Origin: Rhizobium brockwellii
GTDB lineage: Bacteria > Pseudomonadota > Alphaproteobacteria > Rhizobiales > Rhizobiaceae
Length of the DNA: 64,000 nucleotides
NCBI RefSeq assembly: GCF_000769405.2
Contig: NZ_CP053439.1
Coordinates: 1,178,001 to 1,242,000 of the forward strand
Reading direction: 5' to 3'
The translations under genes and the position numbers were made by a program. Below the pieces are notes generated by a model. The model saw nothing but the letters and a program-made list of their open reading frames with translations, made no database searches and had not been told where the DNA came from. Positions within the stretch are counted from its first letter, which is position 1; each line of letters begins with the position of its first letter. This document shows positions 28,427-36,708 of the stretch, one piece after another.

Positions 28427-28849
28427 ATGGCGATTGAACGCACCTTCTCGATGATCAAGCCGGACGCAACGAAGCGCAACCTGACGGGCGCCATCACCAA
28501 GATGCTCGAAGATGCCGGCCTGCGTGTCGTCGCTTCCAAGCGCGTCTGGATGAGCCGTCGCGAAGCCGAAGGCTTCTACGCCGTTCACAAGGATCGTCCC
28601 TTCTTCGGCGAACTGGTCGAAGGCATGACCTCCGGCCCGACCATTGTCCAGGTGCTGGAAGGCGAAGGCGCGATCCTCAAGAACCGCGAGATCATGGGCG
28701 CGACCAATCCGGCAAACGCTGACGAAGGCACGATCCGCAAGGTTCACGCTCTGTCGATCGGCGAAAATTCCGTTCACGGCTCGGATGCTCCGGAGACGGC
28801 TGCCCAGGAAATCAAGTACTGGTTCTCCGATACCGAAATCGTCGGCTGA
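28427..28849 (+). CDS. ndk: Nucleoside diphosphate kinase
   Basis: Ndk equilibrates nucleoside di- and triphosphates by a ping-pong mechanism through a phosphohistidine. The 140-residue protein has the catalytic His117 in NSVHGSD and the opening [15 protein letters not shown] 28427 is chosen because AGAGGA sits 7 nt upstream; a TTG two codons earlier is too close to it. Followed by an intrinsic terminator. Confidence 0.97.
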   Translation: MAIERTFSMIKPDATKRNLTGAITKMLEDAGLRVVASKRVWMSRREAEGFYAVHKDRPFFGELVEGMTSGPTIVQVLEGEGAILKNREIMGATNPANADEGTIRKVHALSIGENSVHGSDAPETAAQEIKYWFSDTEIVG

Positions 28850-28894
28850 GGCCACGCTTCGGCATTCGCCGGCAATGCCTTGAATTGACTCTCG

Positions 28895-28922
28895 AAAGCC
28901 GGGGCCTTGCTCCGGCTTTTTC
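28895..28922 (+). terminator. Intrinsic terminator after ndk
   Basis: AAAGCCGG (28895-28902), 9-base loop, CCGGCTTT (28912-28919), then further Ts. It lies 45 bp past the ndk stop and can also serve the convergent lipoprotein gene. Confidence 0.8.
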
Positions 28923-28933
28923 CATGCATGTCT

Positions 28934-29539
28934 CTATGCCGGGCATTTGTCGGTATTCGAGAAATCGACGCTGCCGTCAGGCTTGAAGACCTCCGGGTTC
29001 TTGTCATAAAGCGCGCCGAGGACGAGCGGCTTGCTCGGCAGGACGGTCTGGTCGAGGTCGGACCGGAACTGCGTCTTCAATTCCTGCAACACCTTGCCGT
29101 CCTTGTCGACCAGCCGGACACTCACGGAATAGGGGCGGTCCTTGCGCACGCAGTGCAGTTTTTCGCTCTGCAGCGCGATCTTGTCGTCGATCGGGTAGAT
29201 TTTCTGGTTCAGCACCAGCGGATCGCCTCCTTCAGGATTTTCAAATTCGGCGATGATGACCGAACCGTCGGGGATAGGCCCGGTCTTCTTCAGCGTCAGC
29301 AGATAGGTGGCGCTCGCCACCCGATAGTTGAAGACGAAGAGATGGCCGGTGACCTCGACCAGGTTTTCAGCCTGGCGCTGGCAGGCTGATAGCATCAGCC
29401 CGGCCACCAGAGCAATTCCAGCAAAAGTGCGCAGCGGTTTTGCGTCCGGAATTGCGGACAGACAGAAAGATAGAGCATTTCCGTGCCTCGCAGAGAAACG
29501 GAAATGCTCTGGCACCATCACGATCCAATGCTTTCTCAT
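28934..29539 (-). CDS. Putative lipoprotein with repeat-encoded leader
   Basis: If started at ATG 29539, which overlaps the stop of the CGNR gene (ATGA), the protein has 201 residues and its lipobox Cys is residue 53 (GIALVAGLMLSAC), far too deep for a normal signal peptide. Residues about 10-23 and 28-43 are encoded by two palindromic repeats. The mature domain (VEVTGHLFVFNYRVASATYLLTL... KCPA) is a beta-rich periplasmic fold I cannot assign. No ATG, GTG or TTG lies between the inner repeat and the lipobox, so translation may start at a rare codon such as CTG or ATT, or the leader really is long. Confidence 0.65.
   Translation of the reverse strand: MRKHWIVMVPEHFRFSARHGNALSFCLSAIPDAKPLRTFAGIALVAGLMLSACQRQAENLVEVTGHLFVFNYRVASATYLLTLKKTGPIPDGSVIIAEFENPEGGDPLVLNQKIYPIDDKIALQSEKLHCVRKDRPYSVSVRLVDKDGKVLQELKTQFRSDLDQTVLPSKPLVLGALYDKNPEVFKPDGSVDFSNTDKCPA
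29411..29456. repeat. Palindromic repeat inside the lipoprotein leader
   Basis: CAATTCC (29413-29419) and GGAATTG (29448-29454) flank a core (AGCAAAAGTGCGCAGCGGTT) clearly related to the module A core at 23545 (AAAAGTG.G.AGCGGTTTT). It encodes SAIPDAKPLRTFAGIA of the leader on the minus strand. Confidence 0.75.
29472..29510. repeat. Perfect 13-bp inverted repeat in the lipoprotein leader
   Basis: AGAGCATTTCCGT (29472-29484) and ACGGAAATGCTCT (29498-29510) with a 13-base loop. It lies within the first codons of the lipoprotein reading frame, just after the CGNR stop. Confidence 0.8.
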
Positions 29540-30081
29540 GGCGTCTCCTCCTTCTTGCGGCGATAGTGACGGTTCGCCTTGGCGCGGTTGCCGCAGACCG
29601 CCATGTCGCACCAGGCCCGGCTTCTGTTCTTGCTGCGGTCGATGAACAGCCAGCCGCAATTGCCGCAGATCTTCATGCGCTCCGGATCGGGCATGGCGAT
29701 CAGCCGCAGCACCGAATGGGCGGTCGCCGCGGCCAGGCTGTCGGGGCCTGCGTTGCGTAATGTCTTCGCCAGCGCTTCCAGCAGCCTGGCCAGCAATTGG
29801 TCGTCGCCGCCATTCAGTATACGCTCGCGGAAATAGAGGTCGATTGTTTCCCGCAGCGCGATGAAATCCACTTCGTTTTCCACCGCCACCGGTGCGATGT
29901 CGCCGAAAAGGGCACGCTCGGCGCAGAACTCGGCCGCAGCGCTTGGAAAGCTCCGCATCTGCTCCCTGACCGCGAAGCGGTCGATCCGCCGCGTCGCATC
30001 GTGGCGCAGAACGACGCTGTTGACGACATCAAGCGCCAGTGCGCCGCCGGCAAAGCGATGAGGGGTCCAAGAAAAACTCAT
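29536..30081 (-). CDS. CGNR zinc-finger transcriptional regulator (ABATE domain)
   Basis: A 181-residue protein. The N-terminal ABATE-type region (RFAGGALALDVVNSVVLR) is thought to sense a ligand. The C-terminal zinc finger is CGNCGWLFIDRSKNRSRAWC, then DMAVCGNRAKANRHY, with four Cys and the CGNR motif. It diverges from the LivH-type permease across a 65-bp gap carrying a perfect palindrome, so it probably controls both genes. Its stop overlaps the lipoprotein start, suggesting co-transcription. Confidence 0.88.
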   Translation of the reverse strand: MSFSWTPHRFAGGALALDVVNSVVLRHDATRRIDRFAVREQMRSFPSAAAEFCAERALFGDIAPVAVENEVDFIALRETIDLYFRERILNGGDDQLLARLLEALAKTLRNAGPDSLAAATAHSVLRLIAMPDPERMKICGNCGWLFIDRSKNRSRAWCDMAVCGNRAKANRHYRRKKEETP

Positions 30082-30084
30082 GAT

Positions 30085-30126
30085 GAAATTATAACTGGTG
30101 AAATTGGTTTTACCAGTTATAATTTC
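30085..30126. promoter_or_regulatory. Probable operator, perfect 15-bp inverted repeat
   Basis: GAAATTATAACTGGT (30085-30099) and ACCAGTTATAATTTC (30112-30126) with a 12-bp spacer, in the CGNR/permease divergent gap. Each arm contains TATAAT, reading toward the flanking gene, so bound protein would cover both -10 regions. No -35 box is obvious. Confidence 0.75.
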
Positions 30127-30146
30127 GGTGACGCGGAGTGTCTGGA

Positions 30147-31043
30147 ATGGCCTATCTTCTGCAGCAGCTGGCGAATGCGGTTCCGCTGGCGGCTCTTTAT
30201 GCCGCGCTTGCCTTCGGTTATGCCGTCGCCTTCGGTGTGACGAAGCGGGCCGACATCACCTATGGGGCGATCTTTGCCTTCGCGGGCCAGATCCTGCTGC
30301 TCTTCACCGAACTCGCCTATGTCAGGTTTTGGCTGGTGCTGCCGGCCGCACTAGCCGTCGGGGCCTTCGCTTCCATCGTCTATTCGCTGGCGGCGGGCCT
30401 GTGGATCGGTCGCTCGATCATGCTGCCGCTGGTCAACAAATCGCCGAATACGGTCATCGTCGCTGCCCTCGGCATCATGATCGTGCTGATGGAGACCGCC
30501 CGGCTTGCTGCCAATACCCGCTCTATCTGGCTGCCGCCGTTTCTGAACGAAACGGTCGTCTTCTGGAGCGACGGCCTGTTCAAAGTTACACTCACCCATA
30601 TCCAGCTGATCAACACGGTACTGATGTGCGCCATTGTCGCTGTGGGTACGCTGATCCTCAGGCGCACGGCGTGGGGCCGCGTCTGGCGCGCCGTCACCGA
30701 TGATCCGCTGGCAGCCGAACTCTGCGGCACCAGCGCCGACCGCGTCTTTCTCGCTGCCTATGCGGCCGCCGCCCTCGTCGCCACCATCTGCGGCATTCTC
30801 GCCACCTTCTATTACGGCTCGATGGATTTCGGCGCCGGCCTGATGTTCGGGCTGAAGGTGCTGCTGATCGCAGCCGTCGGCGGCTATTCCGATCCGCTGC
30901 GCTCGGCAGGTGGCGCCGCCGGGCTTGCCGTCGTCGAAACCATGTGGGGCGCTTACGGCCCCTTCGTCTGGCGGGATCTGGTCATCTTTTCGCTGCTCGT
31001 CCTGCTCTTGGTCATGAGCCGCCGGGAGCGCGTGGTGCTCTAA
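30147..31043 (+). CDS. Branched-chain amino acid ABC transporter permease (LivH type), orphan
   Basis: A 298-residue inner-membrane protein with about eight hydrophobic helices and the LivH layout (LANAVPLAALYAALAFGYAVAFGV start, coupling segment RAVTDDPLAAELCGTSADRVF, C-terminal GLKVLLIAAVGGYSDP). LivH forms a channel with LivM, driven by LivG/LivF and fed by a binding protein; none of those genes is nearby. It must borrow partners or act with genes elsewhere. ATG 30147 has GGAG 8 nt upstream. Its stop abuts the moaE stop with no space and no terminator. Confidence 0.85.
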   Translation: MAYLLQQLANAVPLAALYAALAFGYAVAFGVTKRADITYGAIFAFAGQILLLFTELAYVRFWLVLPAALAVGAFASIVYSLAAGLWIGRSIMLPLVNKSPNTVIVAALGIMIVLMETARLAANTRSIWLPPFLNETVVFWSDGLFKVTLTHIQLINTVLMCAIVAVGTLILRRTAWGRVWRAVTDDPLAAELCGTSADRVFLAAYAAAALVATICGILATFYYGSMDFGAGLMFGLKVLLIAAVGGYSDPLRSAGGAAGLAVVETMWGAYGPFVWRDLVIFSLLVLLLVMSRRERVVL

Positions 31044-31505
31044 TTATTTCCACTTGTCGCGCGCCGCATCGTCGGCGTCTTTCGCCGCGACCCAGTCGCC
31101 GATGGCGCCATCCCGCGCATGCTCCTTCTTCCAGAAGGGGGCTGCGGTCTTCAGGAAGTCCATGACGAAATTGGCGCCGTCGAACGCCGCCTGCCGGTGC
31201 GGCGCGGCTGCGACGACGAGCACGATATTCTCGCCTGCGGCGATCTTTCCGTAGCGGTGGATGGCGGTGACACCGAGCAGCCCGAAACGCTGGATGGCAA
31301 GATCGCCGATGCGCCGCATCTCCGCTTCCGCCATGCCGGGATAATGCTCGAGTTCGAGGGCAACAAGCGTCCCGCCTTCATCGCGGCAGAGGCCGGAAAA
31401 GGTGACGACGGCGCCGATGCCGGGTTTGCCTTTGGAGAGCAGATCGACCTCGGCCTGCAGGTCGAAATCCTCATGCTGGACGCGGATGGTGGGGGTGATG
31501 GTCAC
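31044..31505 (-). CDS. moaE: Molybdopterin synthase catalytic subunit
   Basis: MoaE, with thiocarboxylated MoaD, inserts the dithiolene sulfurs into precursor Z to make molybdopterin. About 153 residues with the family motifs GAVVTFSGLCRD, LELEHYPGMAE, HRYGKIAAGENIV, and the catalytic Lys region WKKEH. The GTG at 31505 begins at TITPTIRVQ; the frame runs further upstream into a repeat. It is unusually far (261 bp) from moaD because a long inverted-repeat element lies between them. Confidence 0.93.
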   Translation of the reverse strand: MTITPTIRVQHEDFDLQAEVDLLSKGKPGIGAVVTFSGLCRDEGGTLVALELEHYPGMAEAEMRRIGDLAIQRFGLLGVTAIHRYGKIAAGENIVLVVAAAPHRQAAFDGANFVMDFLKTAAPFWKKEHARDGAIGDWVAAKDADDAARDKWK

Positions 31506-31565
31506 GACAAACGCCTGTGCTGCTTTGAGGTCGTAGCGGAGGCTATAGTGAGGGCGTGCCGTGCC

Positions 31566-31740
31566 ACCCCCCCTCTGCCCTGCCGGACATCTCCCCCACA
31601 AGGAGGGAGATTACGGGCGGCTTGACCATCGTGCCCATCTACAGTTTTGCCGGGCTGCGACGTTGATTGCTTGGGGAAGTTCGTACTCCCAGCCAATCTC
31701 CCTCCTTGTGGGGGAGATGTCCGGCAGGACAGAGGGGGGT
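31566..31740. repeat. Long inverted-repeat element between moaD and moaE
   Basis: Left arm 31566-31612 (CCCCCCTCTGCCCTGCCGGA, then CATCTCCCCCACAAGGAGGG, then AGATT) and right arm 31695-31740 are near-perfect reverse complements of about 46 bp around an 82-bp centre. No open reading frame or transposase. The arms resemble the element at 50006-50214. This is MITE-like in structure and separates two genes that normally touch. Confidence 0.85.
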
Positions 31741-31766
31741 AGCGACACGGCACCACCATCACCGCA

Positions 31767-32021
31767 TCATCCCCCCGTCATCGGCGGAAATATACCGATC
31801 TCTTTCGCCCCTGATATCGGCTCGTCATGCTCGACATGCTCCATGTCGAGCGCCACGCGAATCACGTCGGGATATTGAAGTGCGGTCTCATATTCTTCGC
31901 CCAGCGTCTTCAAATGATTCAGAAGATCGGCGACGGTGACGACGGAAGAGGGGAGATCGATCTCCTCTTCGCCCTTGCCGATGCGCTCGCGCACCCATGC
32001 GAAATAGACAAGCCGCGTCAT
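31767..32021 (-). CDS. moaD: Molybdopterin synthase sulfur carrier subunit
   Basis: An 84-residue ubiquitin-fold protein; its C-terminal Gly-Gly (PPMTGG) is activated and thiocarboxylated to donate sulfur to precursor Z on MoaE. The opening LVYFAWVRERIGKGEEEIDL is typical. The start overlaps the pgsA stop (ATGA). With moaE it supplies cofactor for molybdoenzymes such as the oxidoreductase at 38.3 kb. Confidence 0.94.
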   Translation of the reverse strand: MTRLVYFAWVRERIGKGEEEIDLPSSVVTVADLLNHLKTLGEEYETALQYPDVIRVALDMEHVEHDEPISGAKEIGIFPPMTGG

Positions 32022-32608
32022 TCCTCGTCATCCACGATATGTTTCACGCCGGCGCGAAAATAGTCGTAGCCGGTATAGATCGTCAGCAGTGCGGCGATCC
32101 ACAGCAGCGCGATGCCGGTCTGCGTCGTATAGGGGAAAACCTCGTCGCCGGCCGGGCCGGCGAGCAGGAAGGCGATGGCGACGAGCTGCAGCGTCGTCTT
32201 CCATTTGGCGATCCGCGTCACCGGTACGCTGACCTTCAGCGCCGCCAGATATTCGCGCAGTCCCGACACCAGGATCTCGCGGCAGAGAATGGTGATCGCC
32301 GCCCAGATCGACCAGCCGGCGATCGTTTGATCGGCCGCGACCAGAAGAAGGATCGAAGCAACCAGCAGCTTGTCGGCGATCGGATCGAGCATGCGGCCGA
32401 TATTCGACGTCTGGTTCCAGATGCGAGCGAGATAGCCGTCGAGGAAATCGGTGAGCGAGGCGATGACGAAGATCCACAGCGCCACCCAGCGCGCCGTGTT
32501 GCTGATCGACAGCCTGCCCTCGATGAAGAAGCAGAGAACGATCAGCGGTACGGCGAGGATGCGGCCGTAGGTCAGAAGATTGGGAATGCTGTACGCACGC
32601 GATGCCAT
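32018..32608 (-). CDS. pgsA: CDP-diacylglycerol-glycerol-3-phosphate 3-phosphatidyltransferase
   Basis: PgsA makes phosphatidylglycerophosphate, the first step to phosphatidylglycerol and cardiolipin, in the inner membrane. The 196-residue protein opens with YSIPNLLTYGRILAVPLIVL and carries the full CDP-alcohol phosphotransferase motif (DGYLARIWNQTSNIGRMLDP, then IADK: D-G-x2-A-R-x8-G-x3-D-x3-D) plus several hydrophobic helices. It follows uvrC, as in many alphaproteobacteria, and is translationally coupled to moaD. Confidence 0.95.
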   Translation of the reverse strand: MASRAYSIPNLLTYGRILAVPLIVLCFFIEGRLSISNTARWVALWIFVIASLTDFLDGYLARIWNQTSNIGRMLDPIADKLLVASILLLVAADQTIAGWSIWAAITILCREILVSGLREYLAALKVSVPVTRIAKWKTTLQLVAIAFLLAGPAGDEVFPYTTQTGIALLWIAALLTIYTGYDYFRAGVKHIVDDEE

Positions 32609-32639
32609 GGGATCGTTTCTCTGAATTGATGCGCCGCTT

Positions 32640-32741
32640 CAGCGCCGCGCGTCTTTTCAGGCGCGCAAAGGACGCTGTAACACCTTAGAATATCCGCATC
32701 GAGCTTTCCGAAAGTCGATTCCGATTTTCGGGCCGATGCGG
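32640..32741. repeat. Two-palindrome intergenic repeat, full copy
   Basis: First palindrome CAGCGCCGCGCGTC, loop, GGCGCGC...CGCTG (32640-32677). Second palindrome CCGCATCG...CGATGCGG (32694-32741), with an inner stem around CCGAAAGTCGATTCCGATTT. About 102 bp in the pgsA-uvrC gap. Related to 18763, 52887 and 63535; the second palindrome differs most between copies. Confidence 0.8.
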
Positions 32742-32823
32742 TAGATGACGGCTTTGGCCGCGGACCGTCAACATTCTTTCTGTCTTTTCACCGCCTTTGC
32801 GTGGAATTTGCGACGGACGCCGG

Positions 32824-34866
32824 TTATTTCGCGGCGTCGTCATGGAAATGATTATAGACCTGCTTGGCGACGGCTTCCGATATGCCTTCCACCGCCATCA
32901 GGTCGGACAGGGCGGCGCGCGAAACCGCCTTTGCCGTGCCGAAATGCTGAAGCAGCGCGCGTTTACGCGACGGGCCGATGCCGCCGATCTCGTCAAGCGG
33001 GTTCTTGATCATTTCCTTCTTGCGCCGTGCCCGGTGCGAGCCGATCGCGAAACGGTGCGCCTCGTCGCGCATGCGCTGGACGAAGTAGAGCACCGGATCG
33101 CGCGGCGGCAGCGTGAAACTCTCGCGTCCCGGCGGGAAGAAGCGTTCGCGCCCGGCATCGCGGTCGACGCCCTTGGCGATGCCGATCGCCGTCACGCTGT
33201 CGGTGATGCCGAGTTCGGCAAGGATGGCGCGCACCGCCGTCATCTGCCCCTGGCCGCCGTCGATGAGGATCACATCGGGCCAGGCGGGGAAGGGCATGTC
33301 GGCTGTATCGGGCGTGGCCACCTGCGCCGTCCGGTCAGGAATGCCGTCCTCCTTGATCAGCCGCGAGAACCGCCGCGTCATGACCTCTTTCATCATGCCG
33401 AAGTCGTCGCCGGGCGTGATGTCGGTCGATTTGATATTGAACTTGCGGTACTGGTTCTTGACGAAGCCTTCCGGCCCCGCGACCACCATGCCGCCGACCG
33501 CATTGGTGCCCATGATATGCGAGTTGTCGTAGATCTCGATGCGCTGCGGTGCATAGGCAAGCCCGAACGTTTCCTTGAAACCTTCGAGCAGCCGCGACTG
33601 CGACGCCGTCTCCGCAAGCTTTCGCCCATGCGCCTCGCGTGCATTGCCGACGACATGGTCGACCAGATCCCGCTTCTCGCCGCGCTGCGGTACCAGGATC
33701 GAAACCTTGTGGCCGGCCTTTTCGCTGAGTGCGGCGGCGAGCAGCTCCAGCTCCTCGACCGTCTGCGACAGCATGATCTGCTTCGGCACCGGCTTGTCGT
33801 CGTAAAACTGCGCCAGGAAGGAATTCAGCACCTCGGCGCTCGAAAGCTGCGGATCGGCCTTCGGGAAATAGGCGCGGTTGCCCCAGTTCTGGCCGGTGCG
33901 GAAGAAGAACACCTGGATGCAGGAGATGCCGCCCTCATGATGGATGGCGAAAACGTCAGCCTCCTCGACTCCAACAGGATTGATACCCTGATGGCTCTGC
34001 ACATGCGACAGTGCGGCCAGGCGATCGCGATAGATCGCCGCCCGCTCGAAGTCGAGGTCCTCGGCCGCCTGGTTCATGGCCTCGGCCATATGCGATTTCA
34101 CCTTCTGGCTCTTGCCGGACAGGAAGTCCTTCGCCTCCTGGACCAGTTCGCCGTACCCCCCATCGCTGACCTCGTGGGTGCACGGCCCGGAACAGCGCTT
34201 GATCTGGTAGAGAAGGCAGGGCCGCGTGCGCGTTTCGAAGACGCTGTCGGTGCAGGTGCGGATCAGGAAGGCGCGCTGCAGCGAGTTGATCGTCCGCCCG
34301 ACCGCGCCGGCCGAGGCGAAAGGTCCGAAATAATCGCCCTTTCGCGCTCTCGCACCGCGATGCTTGAAGATCGCCGGCGCCCGGTGGTCGCCGGTGATGA
34401 GGATATAGGGAAAGGACTTGTCGTCGCGCAAAAGCACGTTAAAGCGCGGCCGCAAGCGCTTGATCAGATTCGCTTCCAAGAGCAGCGCTTCAGTTTCCGT
34501 GCGCGTCGTCACGAATTCCATGTTCGCCGTCTGGCGCACCATCTGGGCGATGCGGTTGGAATGCACGCGGCCGACGGCGTAATTGTTGACGCGCTTCTTC
34601 AGGCTGCGTGCCTTGCCGACATAGAGCACGTCGCCCTCGGCATTGAACATGCGGTAGACGCCGGGGCTGTTCGGCAGCCGCTTGACGAATTCGCCGATCA
34701 GTTCCGCGCCGATAAGCCCGGTTTCATTCAGGCTGCCCGCATTCCAGTCGACCGCAGCCGCAAGCGGCACGGCGACGGAAGCGTCGCCTTCCACCTCGAT
34801 ATCGTCTTCGCTCTCATCCGTCTCGTCGTAGAGAACTCCGCCATCCGGCAGCTTTCGTCCGTTCAT
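32824..34866 (-). CDS. uvrC: Excinuclease ABC subunit C
   Basis: UvrC makes the 3' and 5' incisions in nucleotide excision repair after UvrAB locate damage. About 680 residues: an acidic N-terminal extension of about 60 residues, the GIY-YIG nuclease ([20 protein letters not shown]), a UVR motif ([20 protein letters not shown]), the RNase H-like nuclease region ([25 protein letters not shown]), and C-terminal helix-hairpin-helix pairs ([30 protein letters not shown]). ATG 34866 overlaps the stop of the SDR gene (ATGA). Confidence 0.96.
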   Translation of the reverse strand: MNGRKLPDGGVLYDETDESEDDIEVEGDASVAVPLAAAVDWNAGSLNETGLIGAELIGEFVKRLPNSPGVYRMFNAEGDVLYVGKARSLKKRVNNYAVGRVHSNRIAQMVRQTANMEFVTTRTETEALLLEANLIKRLRPRFNVLLRDDKSFPYILITGDHRAPAIFKHRGARARKGDYFGPFASAGAVGRTINSLQRAFLIRTCTDSVFETRTRPCLLYQIKRCSGPCTHEVSDGGYGELVQEAKDFLSGKSQKVKSHMAEAMNQAAEDLDFERAAIYRDRLAALSHVQSHQGINPVGVEEADVFAIHHEGGISCIQVFFFRTGQNWGNRAYFPKADPQLSSAEVLNSFLAQFYDDKPVPKQIMLSQTVEELELLAAALSEKAGHKVSILVPQRGEKRDLVDHVVGNAREAHGRKLAETASQSRLLEGFKETFGLAYAPQRIEIYDNSHIMGTNAVGGMVVAGPEGFVKNQYRKFNIKSTDITPGDDFGMMKEVMTRRFSRLIKEDGIPDRTAQVATPDTADMPFPAWPDVILIDGGQGQMTAVRAILAELGITDSVTAIGIAKGVDRDAGRERFFPPGRESFTLPPRDPVLYFVQRMRDEAHRFAIGSHRARRKKEMIKNPLDEIGGIGPSRKRALLQHFGTAKAVSRAALSDLMAVEGISEAVAKQVYNHFHDDAAK

Positions 34867-35630
34867 TCCGTAATCTCCGCCACATCGGGCGTCTGCCAGG
34901 CGAGGTGCTGGCCGCCGTCGAGGGCAATCATCTGGCCGGTGATCGAGGGCGTGTCGTAAAGGAAGCGAATCGTTTGTCCGAATTCCTCCAGCGCCGGCCC
35001 TCGCTGCAAGATAAGGGCTGAGACCTGCGCTTGGAAGTCCTCCATCGCCTGCCGCTCGCTCGGCATCGACGGGCCGGGGCCGATGGCATTGACGCGGATG
35101 CGTGGCGCCAATGCCTGTGCAAGCGTCTGCGTTGCCGTCCACAGCGCGGATTTGGAGAGGGTATAAGAATAGAAGCTGGGCCTCAGCGCCCAAACCCGCT
35201 GGTCGATGATATTGACGATCAGCCCCGCTGCCTCAGCCGGCATCTGCTGCGCGAAGGCCGCCGCAAGGATAGAGGGCGCACGGACATGCAGGTCGAAGTG
35301 CAATGCCCATGTGGGGGCATTGAAACTACGCGCGGAATCATGCTGAAAGACAGACGCATTATTGACGAGCAGATCGAGCGGCCCGAGCGCTTCCGACGCC
35401 TTCGCGACCAACGCGCCCGTTTCGCCGATATCGGTGAGATCGGCCTGCAGGGCGATCGCTCGATATCCCTTCCGCCGCAATTCCGCCACCAGCTCTTCGG
35501 CCTCACCGATGGAGCCGTTCGCGTGGATCGCAACGGAAAAGCCATTTGCAGCAAGGTCTTCGGCGATTGCTCGGCCTATTCTTTTAGCAGCCCCTGTTAT
35601 AAGGGCCGAGCGAAGTCTTTTGTGGTTCAA
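34863..35630 (-). CDS. Short-chain dehydrogenase, pteridine reductase-like
   Basis: A 255-residue SDR. The cofactor motif is [16 protein letters not shown], the TGxxxRxG form typical of pteridine reductases and FolM dihydromonapterin reductase, unlike the TGxxxGxG of most SDRs. NNAS replaces NNAG, and the catalytic Tyr-Lys is in [11 protein letters not shown] role in reduced pterin or folate metabolism is therefore plausible but unproven. Coupled to uvrC by a 4-base overlap, it is the first gene of the SDR-uvrC-pgsA-moaD-moaE run. Confidence 0.85.
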   Translation of the reverse strand: MNHKRLRSALITGAAKRIGRAIAEDLAANGFSVAIHANGSIGEAEELVAELRRKGYRAIALQADLTDIGETGALVAKASEALGPLDLLVNNASVFQHDSARSFNAPTWALHFDLHVRAPSILAAAFAQQMPAEAAGLIVNIIDQRVWALRPSFYSYTLSKSALWTATQTLAQALAPRIRVNAIGPGPSMPSERQAMEDFQAQVSALILQRGPALEEFGQTIRFLYDTPSITGQMIALDGGQHLAWQTPDVAEITE

Positions 35631-35995
35631 AATCGTGCCTTCTGATCCCGCGAGTCTGTCTGCAGACTATATAGGGGCCGACGGAGATTATATAAATAGG
35701 CCGTTGCGGTTGCGTCGGGGAGGGGGATATTCTATGTATTATTTAAGAATGCGATTTCTTAAAATAAGTATTTTAAGTTTAACACTTCAGTAGGGTTAAT
35801 GAAGTGTATGTTGCGCTAAAGCAACATCGAATTTCAGCCATGCGGCAGCCACAATGATATCACAATTTGGCTCTTTCAAATCCGCATTTGAGTTCCAATT
35901 TCAGTCTCGATCCGGAAGGGACATCTGGCAATATCCCGCCAATGCTTCACTGATAGACAGATGACAAGCGGCGCGGGACTGAAAGGAGATTAAGT
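35631..35995. promoter_or_regulatory. AT-rich divergent regulatory region upstream of the RopB-like gene
   Basis: 365 bp without a gene. It contains two inverted repeats: TTTAAGAA / TTCTTAAA (35742-35749 and 35756-35763) and ACACTTCA / TGAAGTGT (35782-35789 and 35800-35807). The surroundings are notably AT-rich for this genome. These are candidate regulator sites for the outer-membrane protein gene, which lies about 190 bp downstream behind AAGGAG. Confidence 0.5.
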
Positions 35996-36631
35996 ATGCG
36001 TGTACTCATTGCTGGCCTCATGGCCTCCGTTTTTGCAATTGCGGGCGTCTCGGCAGCTCAGGCGGCCGATGCCGTCGACCAGATTCCGGAAGCACCGGTC
36101 GCCCAGGACGCTCCAGTTAAGCCGGCAGGCAACTGGGAAGGCTTTTATCTCGGCGGCGCCGGCACCTACAACATGGGTGACTTCGGATCTGACCGCCACA
36201 CCTACGGTTTCGGCGGCCAGGTCTTCACCGGTTACAACTGGCAGCAGGGCCAGATCGTTTACGGCGTTGAATCCGATCTCGGCTACAGCGGCGACGACGT
36301 CTCCTCAGGCGGCGTCAAGAACAAGTATGGCTGGAACGGCTCCGTCCGTGGTCGCGTCGGCTACGACATGAATCCCTTCCTGCTCTACGGCACGGCCGGT
36401 CTTGCCATCGGCGACGTCAAGGTTTCCGACGGCACCTCGGACGAAAGCAAGACGAACTATGGCTATACGGTCGGCGCCGGCGTCGAAGCCTTCGTGACCA
36501 ACAACATCACGACGCGCCTGGAATATCGCTACACCGATTACCAGAGCAAGGACTACGACCTCGACTCCGGCAGCTTCTCGCGCGGTTACGACGAGAACAG
36601 CGTCAAGCTCGGTATCGGCGTCAAGTTCTAA
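35996..36631 (+). CDS. Outer-membrane beta-barrel protein (RopB/Omp25 family)
   Basis: A 211-residue small barrel: signal peptide (LIAGLMASVFAIAGVSAAQAAD), a short Pro-rich linker, then eight amphipathic strands beginning GNWEGFYLGGAGTYNMG and ending with the sorting signal VKLGIGVKF (terminal Phe). The domain matches the Omp25/Omp31/RopB family of rhizobia and brucellae, thought to stabilise the outer membrane and to change during symbiosis. Strong ribosome site AAGGAG. Monocistronic, with a clear terminator. Several paralogues usually exist, so the exact name is left open. Confidence 0.9.
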   Translation: MRVLIAGLMASVFAIAGVSAAQAADAVDQIPEAPVAQDAPVKPAGNWEGFYLGGAGTYNMGDFGSDRHTYGFGGQVFTGYNWQQGQIVYGVESDLGYSGDDVSSGGVKNKYGWNGSVRGRVGYDMNPFLLYGTAGLAIGDVKVSDGTSDESKTNYGYTVGAGVEAFVTNNITTRLEYRYTDYQSKDYDLDSGSFSRGYDENSVKLGIGVKF

Positions 36632-36654
36632 GCTGGTCGAATATCCGAACATGG

Positions 36655-36682
36655 AAAAGCCGGGCACGTCGCCCGGCTTTTT
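36655..36682 (+). terminator. Intrinsic terminator after the RopB-like gene
   Basis: AAAAGCCGGGC, loop ACGTC, GCCCGGCTTTTT: a perfect stem with a T-tract, 24 bp past the stop. It also faces the convergent GST gene. Confidence 0.9.
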
Positions 36683-36708
36683 GCTGTCCGCATGTTGTTT
36701 CCGGGCGC

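Noticed and set aside
31566..31740. Insertion sequence with terminal inverted repeats
   Set aside because: The element is only 175 bp with no transposase frame; MITE-like at most. No clear target duplication could be seen.
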